Shown piece by piece: positions 1 to 5,941 of a stretch of 9,578 nt of DNA. Below the pieces are notes generated by a model. The model saw only the letters and a list, made by a program, of their open reading frames with translations, was not told the DNA's origin and made no database searches. The stretch is from Robiginitomaculum sp. (GTDB taxonomy: Bacteria > Pseudomonadota > Alphaproteobacteria > Caulobacterales > Maricaulaceae): assembly GCA_002733485.1 (NCBI GenBank), contig NVVU01000007.1, forward strand, positions 11,702 through 21,279, written 5' to 3'. A program made the translations under genes and the position numbers. Numbering within the stretch: position 1 is the stretch's first letter; every line of letters begins with the position of its first letter.

Positions 1-642
1 CCGGCTACGCTGGCCGGTTTATGTGCAGAGCGGGACGTGCCGCTGATCCATATCTCCACCGACTATGTTTTTGATGGCACCAGTATAACGCCCTATCAGG
101 AAGACGATGTGCCATCTCCTTTGGGGGTATATGGGCGTACCAAACTTGCCGGAGAGCAGGCGGTTCGCCAGCATAATCCACGCCACATCATTGCCCGTAC
201 CGCCTGGGTGCACAGCCCCATTGGCAAAAACTTTGTCAAAACCATGCTGCATCTGGCGCGCGATCGCGATGATATCCGCGTGGTTGCTGACCAGTTTGGC
301 AATCCCACCTATGCGCCGCATCTGGCACATGCACTTTTGCACATGGCAGAACGCATCCTCAACACGGCTGGTTTTTCGGACTGGGGCATCTATCACCTGG
401 CTGGCACCGGACGCACAAGCTGGGCGGATTTTGCCGAGGAAGTGTTTGCGGTTTCTGCGGCTCTTGGTGGCCCAAACGCCAGGGTAACGCCAATTCCCAG
501 CGCGGATTACCCAACGCCCGCCCCGCGACCAGCCAATTCCTGCCTGCAATGTGACAAGGCCCATGAACGCTTTGGTATTACCATGCCGGACTGGCGCAAA
601 GGGGCAAAATCCTGTGTGCAGGCCCTTTTGGTCTCAGGCTAA
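1..642 (+). CDS. rfbD: dTDP-4-dehydrorhamnose reductase, 5'-truncated by the window
   Basis: The frame is open from base 1 to the TAA at 640-642, leaving 213 residues of a protein usually near 290-300, so the N-terminal Rossmann glycine motif lies outside the window. Family hallmarks in the fragment are STDYVFDG (residues 19-26), the short-chain dehydrogenase catalytic pair Y44/K48 in VYGRTKLAGE, then ARTAWVHSPIGKNFVKTML (about 72-90) and VADQFGNPTYAPHLA. The C-terminus, MPDWRKGAKSCVQALL, is typical of RfbD. The family reduces dTDP-4-dehydro-L-rhamnose with NAD(P)H to dTDP-L-rhamnose, the last step in making the sugar donor for surface polysaccharide. rfbA/B/C would be expected upstream but cannot be seen. 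The start codon is out of view; an in-frame GTG at 37 is internal, since homologous sequence precedes it. Confidence 0.93.
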   Translation, partial: PATLAGLCAERDVPLIHISTDYVFDGTSITPYQEDDVPSPLGVYGRTKLAGEQAVRQHNPRHIIARTAWVHSPIGKNFVKTMLHLARDRDDIRVVADQFGNPTYAPHLAHALLHMAERILNTAGFSDWGIYHLAGTGRTSWADFAEEVFAVSAALGGPNARVTPIPSADYPTPAPRPANSCLQCDKAHERFGITMPDWRKGAKSCVQALLVSG

Positions 643-715
643 ATTGCACCATTTTAACGGGTCTTTTCCCATGAGGGACAGGTTCGTTTTATCCCCGAAA
701 TCGTGAGGGATCAAA

Positions 716-788
716 AGGGGTAAAAAGGAGTATTCAAGGGACGTTTTAGGGGCCGTTCAGTCAATTTTAGGGGGCAATAAGGGGTAAA
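716..788. repeat. AGGGG-containing imperfect direct repeats
   Basis: AGGGGTAAA occurs at 716-724 and again at 780-788, and TTTTAGGGG at 744-752 and 765-773. Further G-runs (AAGGG, GAGGGG, TAGGGG) continue to about 815. Spacing is irregular, so this is not a clean tandem array. The plus strand is strongly purine-rich and follows directly on rfbD. Confidence 0.45.
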
Positions 789-790
789 GC

Positions 791-830
791 AGGGTTTTCT
801 GAGGGGTAGGGGTTACCCCTTATGAACCCT
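791..830. terminator. Nested two-tier stem-loop after rfbD (possible terminator)
   Basis: An outer 6-bp stem pairs AGGGTT (791-796) with AACCCT (825-830). Inside it AGGGG (808-812) pairs with CCCCT (816-820) around the loop TTA. No T run follows on either strand, so factor-independent termination is uncertain. It could instead be a processing or protein-binding structure. Confidence 0.3.
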
Positions 831-874
831 TGGATTCGTTATGCTGAGGATAACCTTGGCCGCTTCTTTCTTCT

Positions 875-964
875 TGTCATCCTCCGACTTGATCGGAGGA
901 TCCATTCTATATGCCTATGTCACTGGGAATACCCTATGGGTCCCGGCTCGGGGCCCGGATGACA
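875..964. repeat. Composite cloverleaf-like intergenic repeat
   Basis: An outer 8-bp stem pairs TGTCATCC (875-882) with GGATGACA (957-964). It encloses two hairpins. The first pairs ATCCTCCGA (879-887) with TCGGAGGAT (893-901) around CTTGA. The second pairs GGGTCCCG (938-945) with CGGGGCCC (949-956) around GCT, with one G-T pair. Outer and inner stems share bases and would compete. Termini of the form GTCATCC/GGATGAC flanking a hairpin with an ACTTGA-type loop resemble dispersed palindromic repeats common in alphaproteobacterial intergenic DNA. This family assignment is from memory, not a search. Confidence 0.6.
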
Positions 965-976
965 CGCAGTGTAGGG

Positions 977-1008
977 GGTGTGGGGGTATTGCAGGTTTAT
1001 CCCACACC
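977..1008. repeat. Perfect 8-bp stem-loop
   Basis: GGTGTGGG (977-984) is perfectly complementary to CCCACACC (1001-1008), leaving a 16-nt loop. It directly follows the composite repeat and may be part of the same insertion. Confidence 0.45.
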
Positions 1009-1035
1009 GGCACAGGTGGGGTATAGTATTTGTTT

Positions 1036-1067
1036 TGTCCCGCACCCGGATAAACCGGGCAATGACA
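1036..1067. repeat. Palindromic repeat unit, TGTCATTGCCCGG type
   Basis: CCCGG (1045-1049) pairs with CCGGG (1055-1059) around ATAAA, flanked by TGTC (1036-1039) and GACA (1064-1067). Read on the minus strand it begins TGTCATTGCCCGG, the same general pattern (TGTCAT terminus followed by a GC-rich hairpin) as the repeat at 875-964 but with a different core. Confidence 0.5.
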
Positions 1068-1083
1068 GGAGTGGAAAACTCCT
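1067..1083. repeat. Short hairpin between two repeat units
   Basis: AGGAGT (1067-1072) pairs perfectly with ACTCCT (1078-1083) around the loop GGAAA. It abuts the repeat units on both sides. No T run follows. Confidence 0.35.
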
Positions 1084-1085
1084 CC

Positions 1086-1110
1086 TCATCCTGAGTCCGT
1101 CGCAGGGTGA
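1086..1110. repeat. TCATCCTGAG-type hairpin repeat
   Basis: TCATCCTG (1086-1093) pairs with CAGGGTGA (1103-1110), with one G-T pair and a 9-nt loop. The sequence is close to the TCATCCTGAG...GGATGA hairpins dispersed in many bacterial genomes. It ends 83 bp before the gamma-CA start. Confidence 0.45.
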
Positions 1111-1193
1111 ATCCTCCGGACGAACCAATTTGGAGACAGGACATTTCTTGCAATGCTGAATGTCGCCGTTTATGCACGGCCAACAGATGAGAG

Positions 1194-1730
1194 ATGAGTA
1201 TGGCGATTTTTGAACTGGATGGCATATCGGCCATCATTCCGCCCAAAGGGCAATACTGGGTGGCCCCTAATGCCAATTTGATTGGCAAGGTTGAGCTGAA
1301 GACCGAAGCTTCGATCTGGTTTAATGTGGTGGCGCGCGGCGATAATGAACTGATCAGCATTGGTGAGCGCTCCAATGTTCAGGACGGCAGCGTGCTGCAT
1401 ACCGATATAGGGTTTCCCCTGAGCATCGGCGATGATGTGACCATCGGGCATATGGCCATGCTGCATGGCTGTACCATCGGTAATACCACCCTGATCGGTA
1501 TTGGAGCGACGGTACTGAATGGCGCACGCATTGGTAAAAATTCGCTGGTGGGCGCCCATGCGCTTGTCACTGAGGGTAAGGAGTTTCCTGATAATTCCCT
1601 GATCGTGGGCACGCCGGCCCGGGTGGTGCGCACTTTGGGTGATGATGATATTGCTATGCTAAAGGCCTCAGCCGAGCATTATGTACAAAACTGGAAACGC
1701 TATGCGGCGAGTCTGAAGAAAGCGCTATAG
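1194..1730 (+). CDS. Gamma-carbonic-anhydrase-like hexapeptide-repeat protein
   Basis: This 178-residue protein matches the usual family length of about 170-180. A left-handed beta-helix built from hexapeptide repeats spans roughly residues 25-140 (for example SIGDDVTIGHMAMLHGCTIG). The three histidines that bind the metal in gamma-CAs are present: H69 (VLHTD), H86 (IGH) and H91 (MLHG). So are the R48/D50 pair in RGDN and Q63 in NVQDG. The C-terminal helix contains AEHYVQNWKRYA, typical of the proteobacterial YrdA/PaaY-like branch, many members of which are poor or untested carbonic anhydrases; CO2 hydration is therefore not certain. An ATG six bases downstream (1200) has GAGAG (1189-1193) better spaced before it and gives MAIFELDG, so the true start may be 1200. 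The stop overlaps the convergent gene by 6 bp. Confidence 0.92.
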   Translation: MSMAIFELDGISAIIPPKGQYWVAPNANLIGKVELKTEASIWFNVVARGDNELISIGERSNVQDGSVLHTDIGFPLSIGDDVTIGHMAMLHGCTIGNTTLIGIGATVLNGARIGKNSLVGAHALVTEGKEFPDNSLIVGTPARVVRTLGDDDIAMLKASAEHYVQNWKRYAASLKKAL

Positions 1731-1976
1731 ACTACGCATCATCAACATATAAAGGCCAAGACGGCATAGCAGAGTCGCCAATACGGTAACCCACAGGTGT
1801 TTGCCCATAAACCACCCGGCAAAGACCCCCAAAGCGGCGGCCAGGGCTGAAACAAAAACAAACCCCATCAGATTAAAAACGCCCAACCCCAACCAGAAAG
1901 CCACTGACAGTCCATAGGACACCAGAAGCGCCCCCAGAAAATGCATGATAAAGGGGGCGTTATGGGCCTTGGTCAT
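1725..1976 (-). CDS. Small three-helix membrane protein, unknown function
   Basis: The 83-residue protein is almost entirely hydrophobic, with three likely transmembrane segments at about 8-28, 34-56 and 60-80, short polar ends and one cysteine in the last helix. I do not recognise the family. The start is well supported: its ATG overlaps the TGA of the preceding gene (ATGA, 1973-1976), and AGGAAAG lies a few bases upstream inside that gene. It is the last gene of the ispH operon. Its TAG overlaps the end of the convergent gamma-CA gene by 6 bp, so there is no room for a separate terminator. The translational coupling is the best argument that this short frame is real. A role in the membrane alongside the GYF_2 protein is conceivable but is only inference. 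Confidence 0.72.
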   Translation of the reverse strand: MTKAHNAPFIMHFLGALLVSYGLSVAFWLGLGVFNLMGFVFVSALAAALGVFAGWFMGKHLWVTVLATLLCRLGLYMLMMRSL

Positions 1977-2488
1977 TCACTTTCCTGCCAGAACTGGCGA
2001 ATACGTTTGTCCGTGTCTTGCCCCACATTAAACCAGGCCGAGCTACCCTTGGTGGCGTCGGCAATAAAAAGGGAATCCTCGGCTCTCAATACCTGAGACA
2101 TGGCATTGCGCAAAGTGGCGGTGCTGGCGCGGGCGCTCAGCAACCAGACATCGGGCATGGCTTCGATGGCAATGCCAAAATTGCTGATCACTTCTATAAA
2201 GGCCGGGCGGGAAATTTCGCCGACCCTGGCAAAGACCACAAACCGGCAGGCCTTTGATGATGCCGTTTGCTCAGTATTCTGCTGGCCGGTTTTTGGCAAA
2301 AGGGATGCAAAAACATTATCCTCGCCGGCGGCATGAAAAGGACCGTTTTTGTCCTGACTGATCCGTGAGCGGCTGTTCAGGCGGCCCTCACGGGTAAAAA
2401 CATGCATTTGCTCTTCGTTATATGGCCCGTAAACGGTCTCTTTGACCTTGATAAACCAGACCGTTTCGCCCATGGGGTCGATGCTCAC
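1973..2488 (-). CDS. GYF_2 (DUF4339) domain protein with possible Cas2/SinR-like C-terminal domain
   Basis: The 171-residue protein has two parts. Residues about 10-62 fit GYF_2: VWFIKVKETVYGPYNEEQM, then EGRLNSRSRIS. This is a small domain thought to mediate protein contacts. After a polar linker (63-80), residues 82-156 read as beta-alpha-beta-beta-alpha-beta: RFVVFARV, helix PAFIEVISNFG, then VWLLSARASTATLRNAM, DSLFIADAT and AWFNVG. That order and the trailing aromatic resemble the ferredoxin-like fold of Cas2/SinR-type proteins, but the Asp that ends strand 1 in catalytic Cas2 is absent. The second assignment is pattern recognition only. There is no signal peptide or membrane helix, so it is probably cytoplasmic. 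The GTG start overlaps the ispH TGA (GTGA) and is preceded by a strong AAGGAGAG. An ATG at residue 6 is the alternative start. Confidence 0.82.
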   Translation of the reverse strand: MSIDPMGETVWFIKVKETVYGPYNEEQMHVFTREGRLNSRSRISQDKNGPFHAAGEDNVFASLLPKTGQQNTEQTASSKACRFVVFARVGEISRPAFIEVISNFGIAIEAMPDVWLLSARASTATLRNAMSQVLRAEDSLFIADATKGSSAWFNVGQDTDKRIRQFWQESE

Positions 2489-3489
2489 GTATTCTCTCCT
2501 TGCGGGATCTGTTCGCCTTTGGTGAAACGTAACACATGGGGCAGTTTAAAGACCACGTCCTCGCGGGCCGTTACCTGGTTTTTAACAGTAACATCAAAGC
2601 GTTTTTTCAGGGATTCCAACAGATCCGTGACCAGGTTTTCCGGGGCCGAGGCCCCAGCGGAAATTCCAAGCGTGCAAACGTCATCCAACCAGGCCGGAGA
2701 AACATCGTCGGCGCTTTCGATCAGGCGAGCCTGGGCCGCCCCGGCACGGAGCGCCACTTCGACCAGGCGCATGGAATTGGAGGAATTTGGCGCGCCAATA
2801 ACCAGCACCAGCTCGCATTTTGGGGCGATGGCCTTTACCGCCGTTTGCCGGTTGGTGGTGGCATAGCAAATGTCTTCACGATGCGGTGCGGCGATATCGG
2901 CAAAGCGCTTTTTAAGGGCGGCAACAATATCGGCTGTATCGTCTACGCTAAGAGTGGTTTGGGTGACGAAGGCCAATTTGGCCGCATCATCGGGTGCAAA
3001 GGCGATCACATCATCGCAGGTTTCAATCAAGGTTACCGCGCCCTTGGGTAATTGTCCCATGGTGCCGATCACTTCGGGGTGGCCCCGGTGCCCGATCAGA
3101 AGCACATGCCGTCCGGTACTGTGATGGCGTTCGGCCTCCACATGCACTTTGGACACCAGCGGGCAGGTGGCATCTACATAAATCAGATGGCGGCGTATCG
3201 CCTCCCGGGGTACGGATTTGGGTACACCATGGGCGGAAAATACCACTGGGCGGTCACCCGGGCATTCATCCAGCTCATCAATGAAGACGGCTCCCAGACG
3301 TTCCAGATGTTCGACCACATGTCGATTATGGACAATTTCATGACGCACATAGACCGGGGCACCAAATTTTTCGATGGCCCGCTCCACGATCTGGATGGCC
3401 CTGTCAACACCGGCGCAAAACCCTCTTGGGGCTGCCAGAAGGATGGTTAGAGGCCGATGGGAAGTCAGGCGTGCGTCTGTATCGGGCAT
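2485..3489 (-). CDS. ispH: 4-hydroxy-3-methylbut-2-enyl diphosphate reductase (IspH/LytB)
   Basis: Last enzyme of the MEP pathway: an iron-sulfur protein that converts HMBPP to IPP and DMAPP in the cytoplasm. Counting from the ATG at 3489 (334 residues), the three cluster cysteines are C25 (PRGFCAGVDRAI), C109 (DATCPLVSKVH) and C208 (ICYATTNRQ). The substrate-site residues H54 (VHNRHVV), H87 (FSAHGVP), H137 and E139 (GHRGHPEVIGTMGQ) are present, as are VTQTTLSVDDT and the NSSNSMRL phosphate-binding loop. The open frame extends upstream to a TTG at 3555, adding 22 residues (TRAQSLIDRR...), but no Shine-Dalgarno precedes that TTG and homologues generally start near the ATG, so I chose 3489. The residues around the active site are intact. 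It heads a three-gene operon whose downstream genes are coupled by 4-bp overlaps, and is divergent from the lipoprotein gene. Confidence 0.96.
   Translation of the reverse strand: MPDTDARLTSHRPLTILLAAPRGFCAGVDRAIQIVERAIEKFGAPVYVRHEIVHNRHVVEHLERLGAVFIDELDECPGDRPVVFSAHGVPKSVPREAIRRHLIYVDATCPLVSKVHVEAERHHSTGRHVLLIGHRGHPEVIGTMGQLPKGAVTLIETCDDVIAFAPDDAAKLAFVTQTTLSVDDTADIVAALKKRFADIAAPHREDICYATTNRQTAVKAIAPKCELVLVIGAPNSSNSMRLVEVALRAGAAQARLIESADDVSPAWLDDVCTLGISAGASAPENLVTDLLESLKKRFDVTVKNQVTAREDVVFKLPHVLRFTKGEQIPQGENT
2494..2501 (-). promoter_or_regulatory. Shine-Dalgarno site fixing the GTG start of the GYF_2 gene
   Basis: On the minus strand AAGGAGAG lies five bases before the GTG at 2488, inside the 3' end of ispH. 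It is the best ribosome binding site in the operon and favours GTG over the ATG five codons in. Confidence 0.75.
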
Positions 3490-3563
3490 GAATTGCAGAT
3501 ATCTTTCGTTGCCGTTGGCGTCGCGACGGTCTATCAAACTCTGCGCTCTGGTCAACGGTCAGA

Positions 3564-3589
3564 GTTAGGTCCAGACCCTAACCATATGG
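3564..3589. promoter_or_regulatory. Dyad symmetry in the ispH / lipoprotein divergent region
   Basis: GTTAGG (3564-3569) is the inverse complement of CCTAAC (3577-3582) around a 7-nt centre, and the palindrome CCATATGG (3582-3589) abuts it. The dyad lies between the two divergent start codons, 16-41 bases upstream of the lipoprotein ATG, where an operator or the 5' end of a leader would sit. No clear -35/-10 pair could be assigned, so a regulatory role is inferred from position and symmetry only. Confidence 0.3.
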
Positions 3590-3604
3590 GAAGATTTACC
3601 ATTC

Positions 3605-4159
3605 ATGTCACGATCACAAAAGCTTCTGCTTCTCCTAGCCCTTCCGCTTTTCCTTTCCGGTTGCAAGACGGTTAGTGGTGTCTTTGAAAAAAAGAAAAAT
3701 ATTGGACCGTGCCCGGCGGCGCTGGTCTTGTGGGATGCGGCACGCAAGGTCGAAATCCATGGTGCAGATAAATATGATAATGTTGGATTTACCGCCGAAG
3801 TACTGGGCACGCGGTCTTTCTGTAAATATTCCGGTACCCGCCCCCTGACGGCTGATTTGAAAATAGACATGGCTTTTGGACGCGGACCGGCGGCGGTTGG
3901 AGACACCAAGGAATACAAATACTTTGTCGCGGTAGTGAGAAAAAATCTGGCAGTAATCGACAAGCAGATATTTTCAGTAAATGTACATTTCAAACCCGGT
4001 CAGCCGATTGTCAGGCGCACTGAAAGGTTCGGTAGAATCGTAATTCCGCGGGCCAAGGAAAACACCTCGGGTACCAACTTTGAAATCATTGTTGGACTGG
4101 AACTTACACCGGAAGAGCTGGAATTTTCCCGCTCCGGCAAACGGTTCCGGGTTAATTAA
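3605..4159 (+). CDS. Predicted outer-membrane lipoprotein, unknown function
   Basis: The 184-residue protein opens with a lipoprotein signal peptide: basic MSRSQK, a leucine-rich core, then the lipobox L17-S18-G19-C20. The mature protein would start C-K; with no Asp at +2, sorting to the outer membrane is predicted. The mature part is beta-rich and has two further cysteines, C36 (GPCPAALVLWDAA) and C73 (RSFCKYSG), which could form a periplasmic disulfide. Motifs RGPAA, KYFVAVV, KQIFSVNVHF and a C-terminal IIVGLELTPEELEFSR recall an uncharacterised lipoprotein family I associate with Rhodospirillales-type alphaproteobacteria; I know no function for it. GGGAAG (3588-3593) is a plausible if distant ribosome binding site. 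argS begins 18 bp downstream on the same strand, so the two are probably co-transcribed. Confidence 0.85.
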   Translation: MSRSQKLLLLLALPLFLSGCKTVSGVFEKKKNIGPCPAALVLWDAARKVEIHGADKYDNVGFTAEVLGTRSFCKYSGTRPLTADLKIDMAFGRGPAAVGDTKEYKYFVAVVRKNLAVIDKQIFSVNVHFKPGQPIVRRTERFGRIVIPRAKENTSGTNFEIIVGLELTPEELEFSRSGKRFRVN

Positions 4160-4177
4160 GGCAAAGAGTTCTGATCC

Positions 4178-5941
4178 ATGGCTGCACTTGCACAACAGCT
4201 CAGCACCCGTCTTGGGACGGCCTTTGCCGCCCATGACCTGCCCGAATATCTGGGACAGGTACAAGGCTCTGATCGTCCAGATCTGGCACCGTTTCAGTGT
4301 AATGGCGCACTGGCGGCGGCAAAGTTGGCCAAAAAAAGCCCGCGCGATATTGCCGCCCTGATTGCCACCGATCTGGAGAGCGATCCACTGATTGCCAGTA
4401 CCAGCATTGCCGGGCCAGGGTTTTTAAACATAACCCCCTCTGATGCGGCCTATGAGGATCAGGCCAATGCCCTGATGGCCGACCTGCGCACCGGCGCGGC
4501 GAAGTCGCCAGCGCCGGAAAAGCTGGTGATTGATTTTGGCGGCCCCAATGTGGCCAAGCCCATGCATGTGGGCCATTTGCGCTCGTCCGTTATCGGCGAT
4601 GCCTTGCAACGTCTGGGGCGCTTTGTCGGCCATGAGGTGATTAGCGATATTCATCTGGGCGATTGGGGCCTGCAAATGGGCCATTTGATCACCCAGTTAC
4701 AGGATGAACAGCCGGAGCTTTGTTATTTTGACAAGGACTTCGCCGGTCTCTGGCCAGATGAGCCACCCGTTAACATTGATGATCTGTCGCGCCTGTACCC
4801 AGAGGCCGCCGCCGCCGCCAAAGCCGATAAGGCGCGCATGAAGCGTTCGCGCAAGGCCACCGCAGAGCTGCAGGCCGGACGCGAGGGTTATCTGGTGCTG
4901 TTGCGCCACTTCATTGCGGTTTCGCGCACCGCACTGGAACATGATTTTAACGCTCTGGGGGTGCATTTTGATCTGTGGAAGGGCGAGTCGGATGTGAACC
5001 ACCTGATCCCGTCGATGATCGACGATTTCAAGGCGCGCGGCGTGACCGAAAAAAGCCAGGGCGCGCTGATCATTCGGGTGGCACGCGCAGACGACAAAAA
5101 GGAACAGCCGCCGCTGATCCTGGTCTCTTCCGAAGGCTCGGCGCTTTATGGGACCACGGATCTCGCGACCATTGTGGACCGCAATCAAAACATCAGCCCG
5201 GACCGCACTCTCTATGTGGTGGACCAGCGCCAGAGCCAGCATTTTGAACAGGTGTTTCGCGCCGCCGACAAAGCCGGCCTGATGGCCGAAGATCGTCTGG
5301 AACATATCGGTTTTGGCACGGTCAATGGCAAGGATGGCAAGCCGTTCAAGACCCGCGAAGGCGGCGTGATGCGCCTCTCTGATCTTATGAAAATGGCCCG
5401 TTCTGCGGCCCGTGCGCGCATGGACGAGGCCGGCATCGGGCAGGATATGGACGAAGCGGCCCGCAGCGATGTGGCCCGTATGGTCGGCCTCGCGGCGATC
5501 AAATTTGCCGATCTGCGCAATCAACGACTGACCAATTATGTGTTTGATATGGACCGCTTTACCGCCTTTGAGGGCAAAACCGGGCCGTATCTTTTGTATG
5601 CCGCCGTGCGGATCAAATCCATTTTGCGCAAAGCCGTGGGTAAAGGCCTTGCAGGCGGTAAAATCTTGCCCAAAAGCGCCGAAGAAAAGGCGCTGGTTCT
5701 GGCGCTGGATGGCTTTGATAGCGCGGTTCACGGCGCCTGGGCCAAACGCGCGCCGCACATTTTGTGCGAGCATGTATTCGAGCTGGCCCAGGCCTTTTCA
5801 CGCTTTTATGCGGCCTGCCCGATCCTGCCCGAAAAAGACGATGCCATCCGCGCCTCGCGCTTGTCCCTGGCCGCCCTGACCCTGCGCCAGCTTGAAACCG
5901 CCCTTGGCCTATTGGGTCTGGATACGCCCGAGCGGATGTAA
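4178..5941 (+). CDS. argS: Arginyl-tRNA synthetase
   Basis: Class I aminoacyl-tRNA synthetase that charges tRNA-Arg with arginine in the cytoplasm. At 587 residues it is normal length. The N-terminal Add-1 domain, which recognises the tRNA D-loop, covers about 1-90. The Rossmann catalytic core follows with DFGGPNVAKPMHVGHLRSS, whose HVGH (130-133) is the class I HIGH motif, then SDIHLGDWGLQMGHLITQL and the active-site segment SALYGTTDLATI. The KMSKS position reads KPFKTREGGVMRLSDLM, the degenerate form normal in most bacterial ArgRSs. The anticodon-binding DALR domain ends in the typical LLGLDTPERM. The ATG is 18 bp after the lipoprotein stop, with only a weak purine run before it. The TAA lies eight bases from the stop of convergent mscS. 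Confidence 0.97.
   Translation: MAALAQQLSTRLGTAFAAHDLPEYLGQVQGSDRPDLAPFQCNGALAAAKLAKKSPRDIAALIATDLESDPLIASTSIAGPGFLNITPSDAAYEDQANALMADLRTGAAKSPAPEKLVIDFGGPNVAKPMHVGHLRSSVIGDALQRLGRFVGHEVISDIHLGDWGLQMGHLITQLQDEQPELCYFDKDFAGLWPDEPPVNIDDLSRLYPEAAAAAKADKARMKRSRKATAELQAGREGYLVLLRHFIAVSRTALEHDFNALGVHFDLWKGESDVNHLIPSMIDDFKARGVTEKSQGALIIRVARADDKKEQPPLILVSSEGSALYGTTDLATIVDRNQNISPDRTLYVVDQRQSQHFEQVFRAADKAGLMAEDRLEHIGFGTVNGKDGKPFKTREGGVMRLSDLMKMARSAARARMDEAGIGQDMDEAARSDVARMVGLAAIKFADLRNQRLTNYVFDMDRFTAFEGKTGPYLLYAAVRIKSILRKAVGKGLAGGKILPKSAEEKALVLALDGFDSAVHGAWAKRAPHILCEHVFELAQAFSRFYAACPILPEKDDAIRASRLSLAALTLRQLETALGLLGLDTPERM

Larger units (their letters stand above)
643..1193. other. 551-bp gene-free region rich in hairpins and repeats
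   Basis: No reading frame here looks like a protein. The open frames at 841-1026 and 911-1159 have no ribosome binding site and simply translate the hairpin repeats. The left half (about 680-830) is a purine-rich tract with recurring AGGGG blocks. The right half (875-1110) holds a run of separate stem-loops, described individually. The region must contain the end of the rfbD transcript and the promoter of the gamma-CA gene, but I see no convincing -35/-10 pair and no stem followed by a T run. Confidence 0.6.

Noticed and set aside
994..1006. TTATCCCACA as a DnaA box
   Set aside because: It carries an extra C compared with TTATNCACA, stands alone, and there is no dnaA, dnaN or AT-rich unwinding element nearby.
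716..1110. Possible CRISPR array, from recurrent short repeats and a nearby Cas2-like domain
   Set aside because: The repeats are short, unevenly spaced and of differing sequence, with no uniform spacers. The Cas2-like domain lacks the catalytic Asp and has no cas1 neighbour.
841..1159. Plus-strand open frames of 61 and 82 codons in the intergenic region, and a 151-codon minus-strand frame at 920-1375
   Set aside because: They translate the hairpin repeats, lack ribosome binding sites, and the minus frame runs into the gamma-CA gene. No protein-like features.
2536..3450. Plus-strand open frames of 171 and 132 codons opposite ispH
   Set aside because: Both are antisense shadows of a gene with all IspH catalytic residues intact.
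3490..3555. TTG-initiated 22-residue N-terminal extension of IspH
   Set aside because: No Shine-Dalgarno before the TTG, a polar unconserved-looking extension, and homologues start near the ATG at 3489.
5340..5390. Missing KMSKS motif in ArgRS as a sign of inactivation
   Set aside because: Most bacterial ArgRSs lack a canonical KMSKS. The FKTREGGVMRLSDLM segment is the normal form.
4697..5773. A 358-codon open frame on the minus strand opposite argS
   Set aside because: It lies wholly antisense to a clear ArgRS, its translation has no recognisable domain, and it is the kind of long shadow frame expected from GC-biased codon use.
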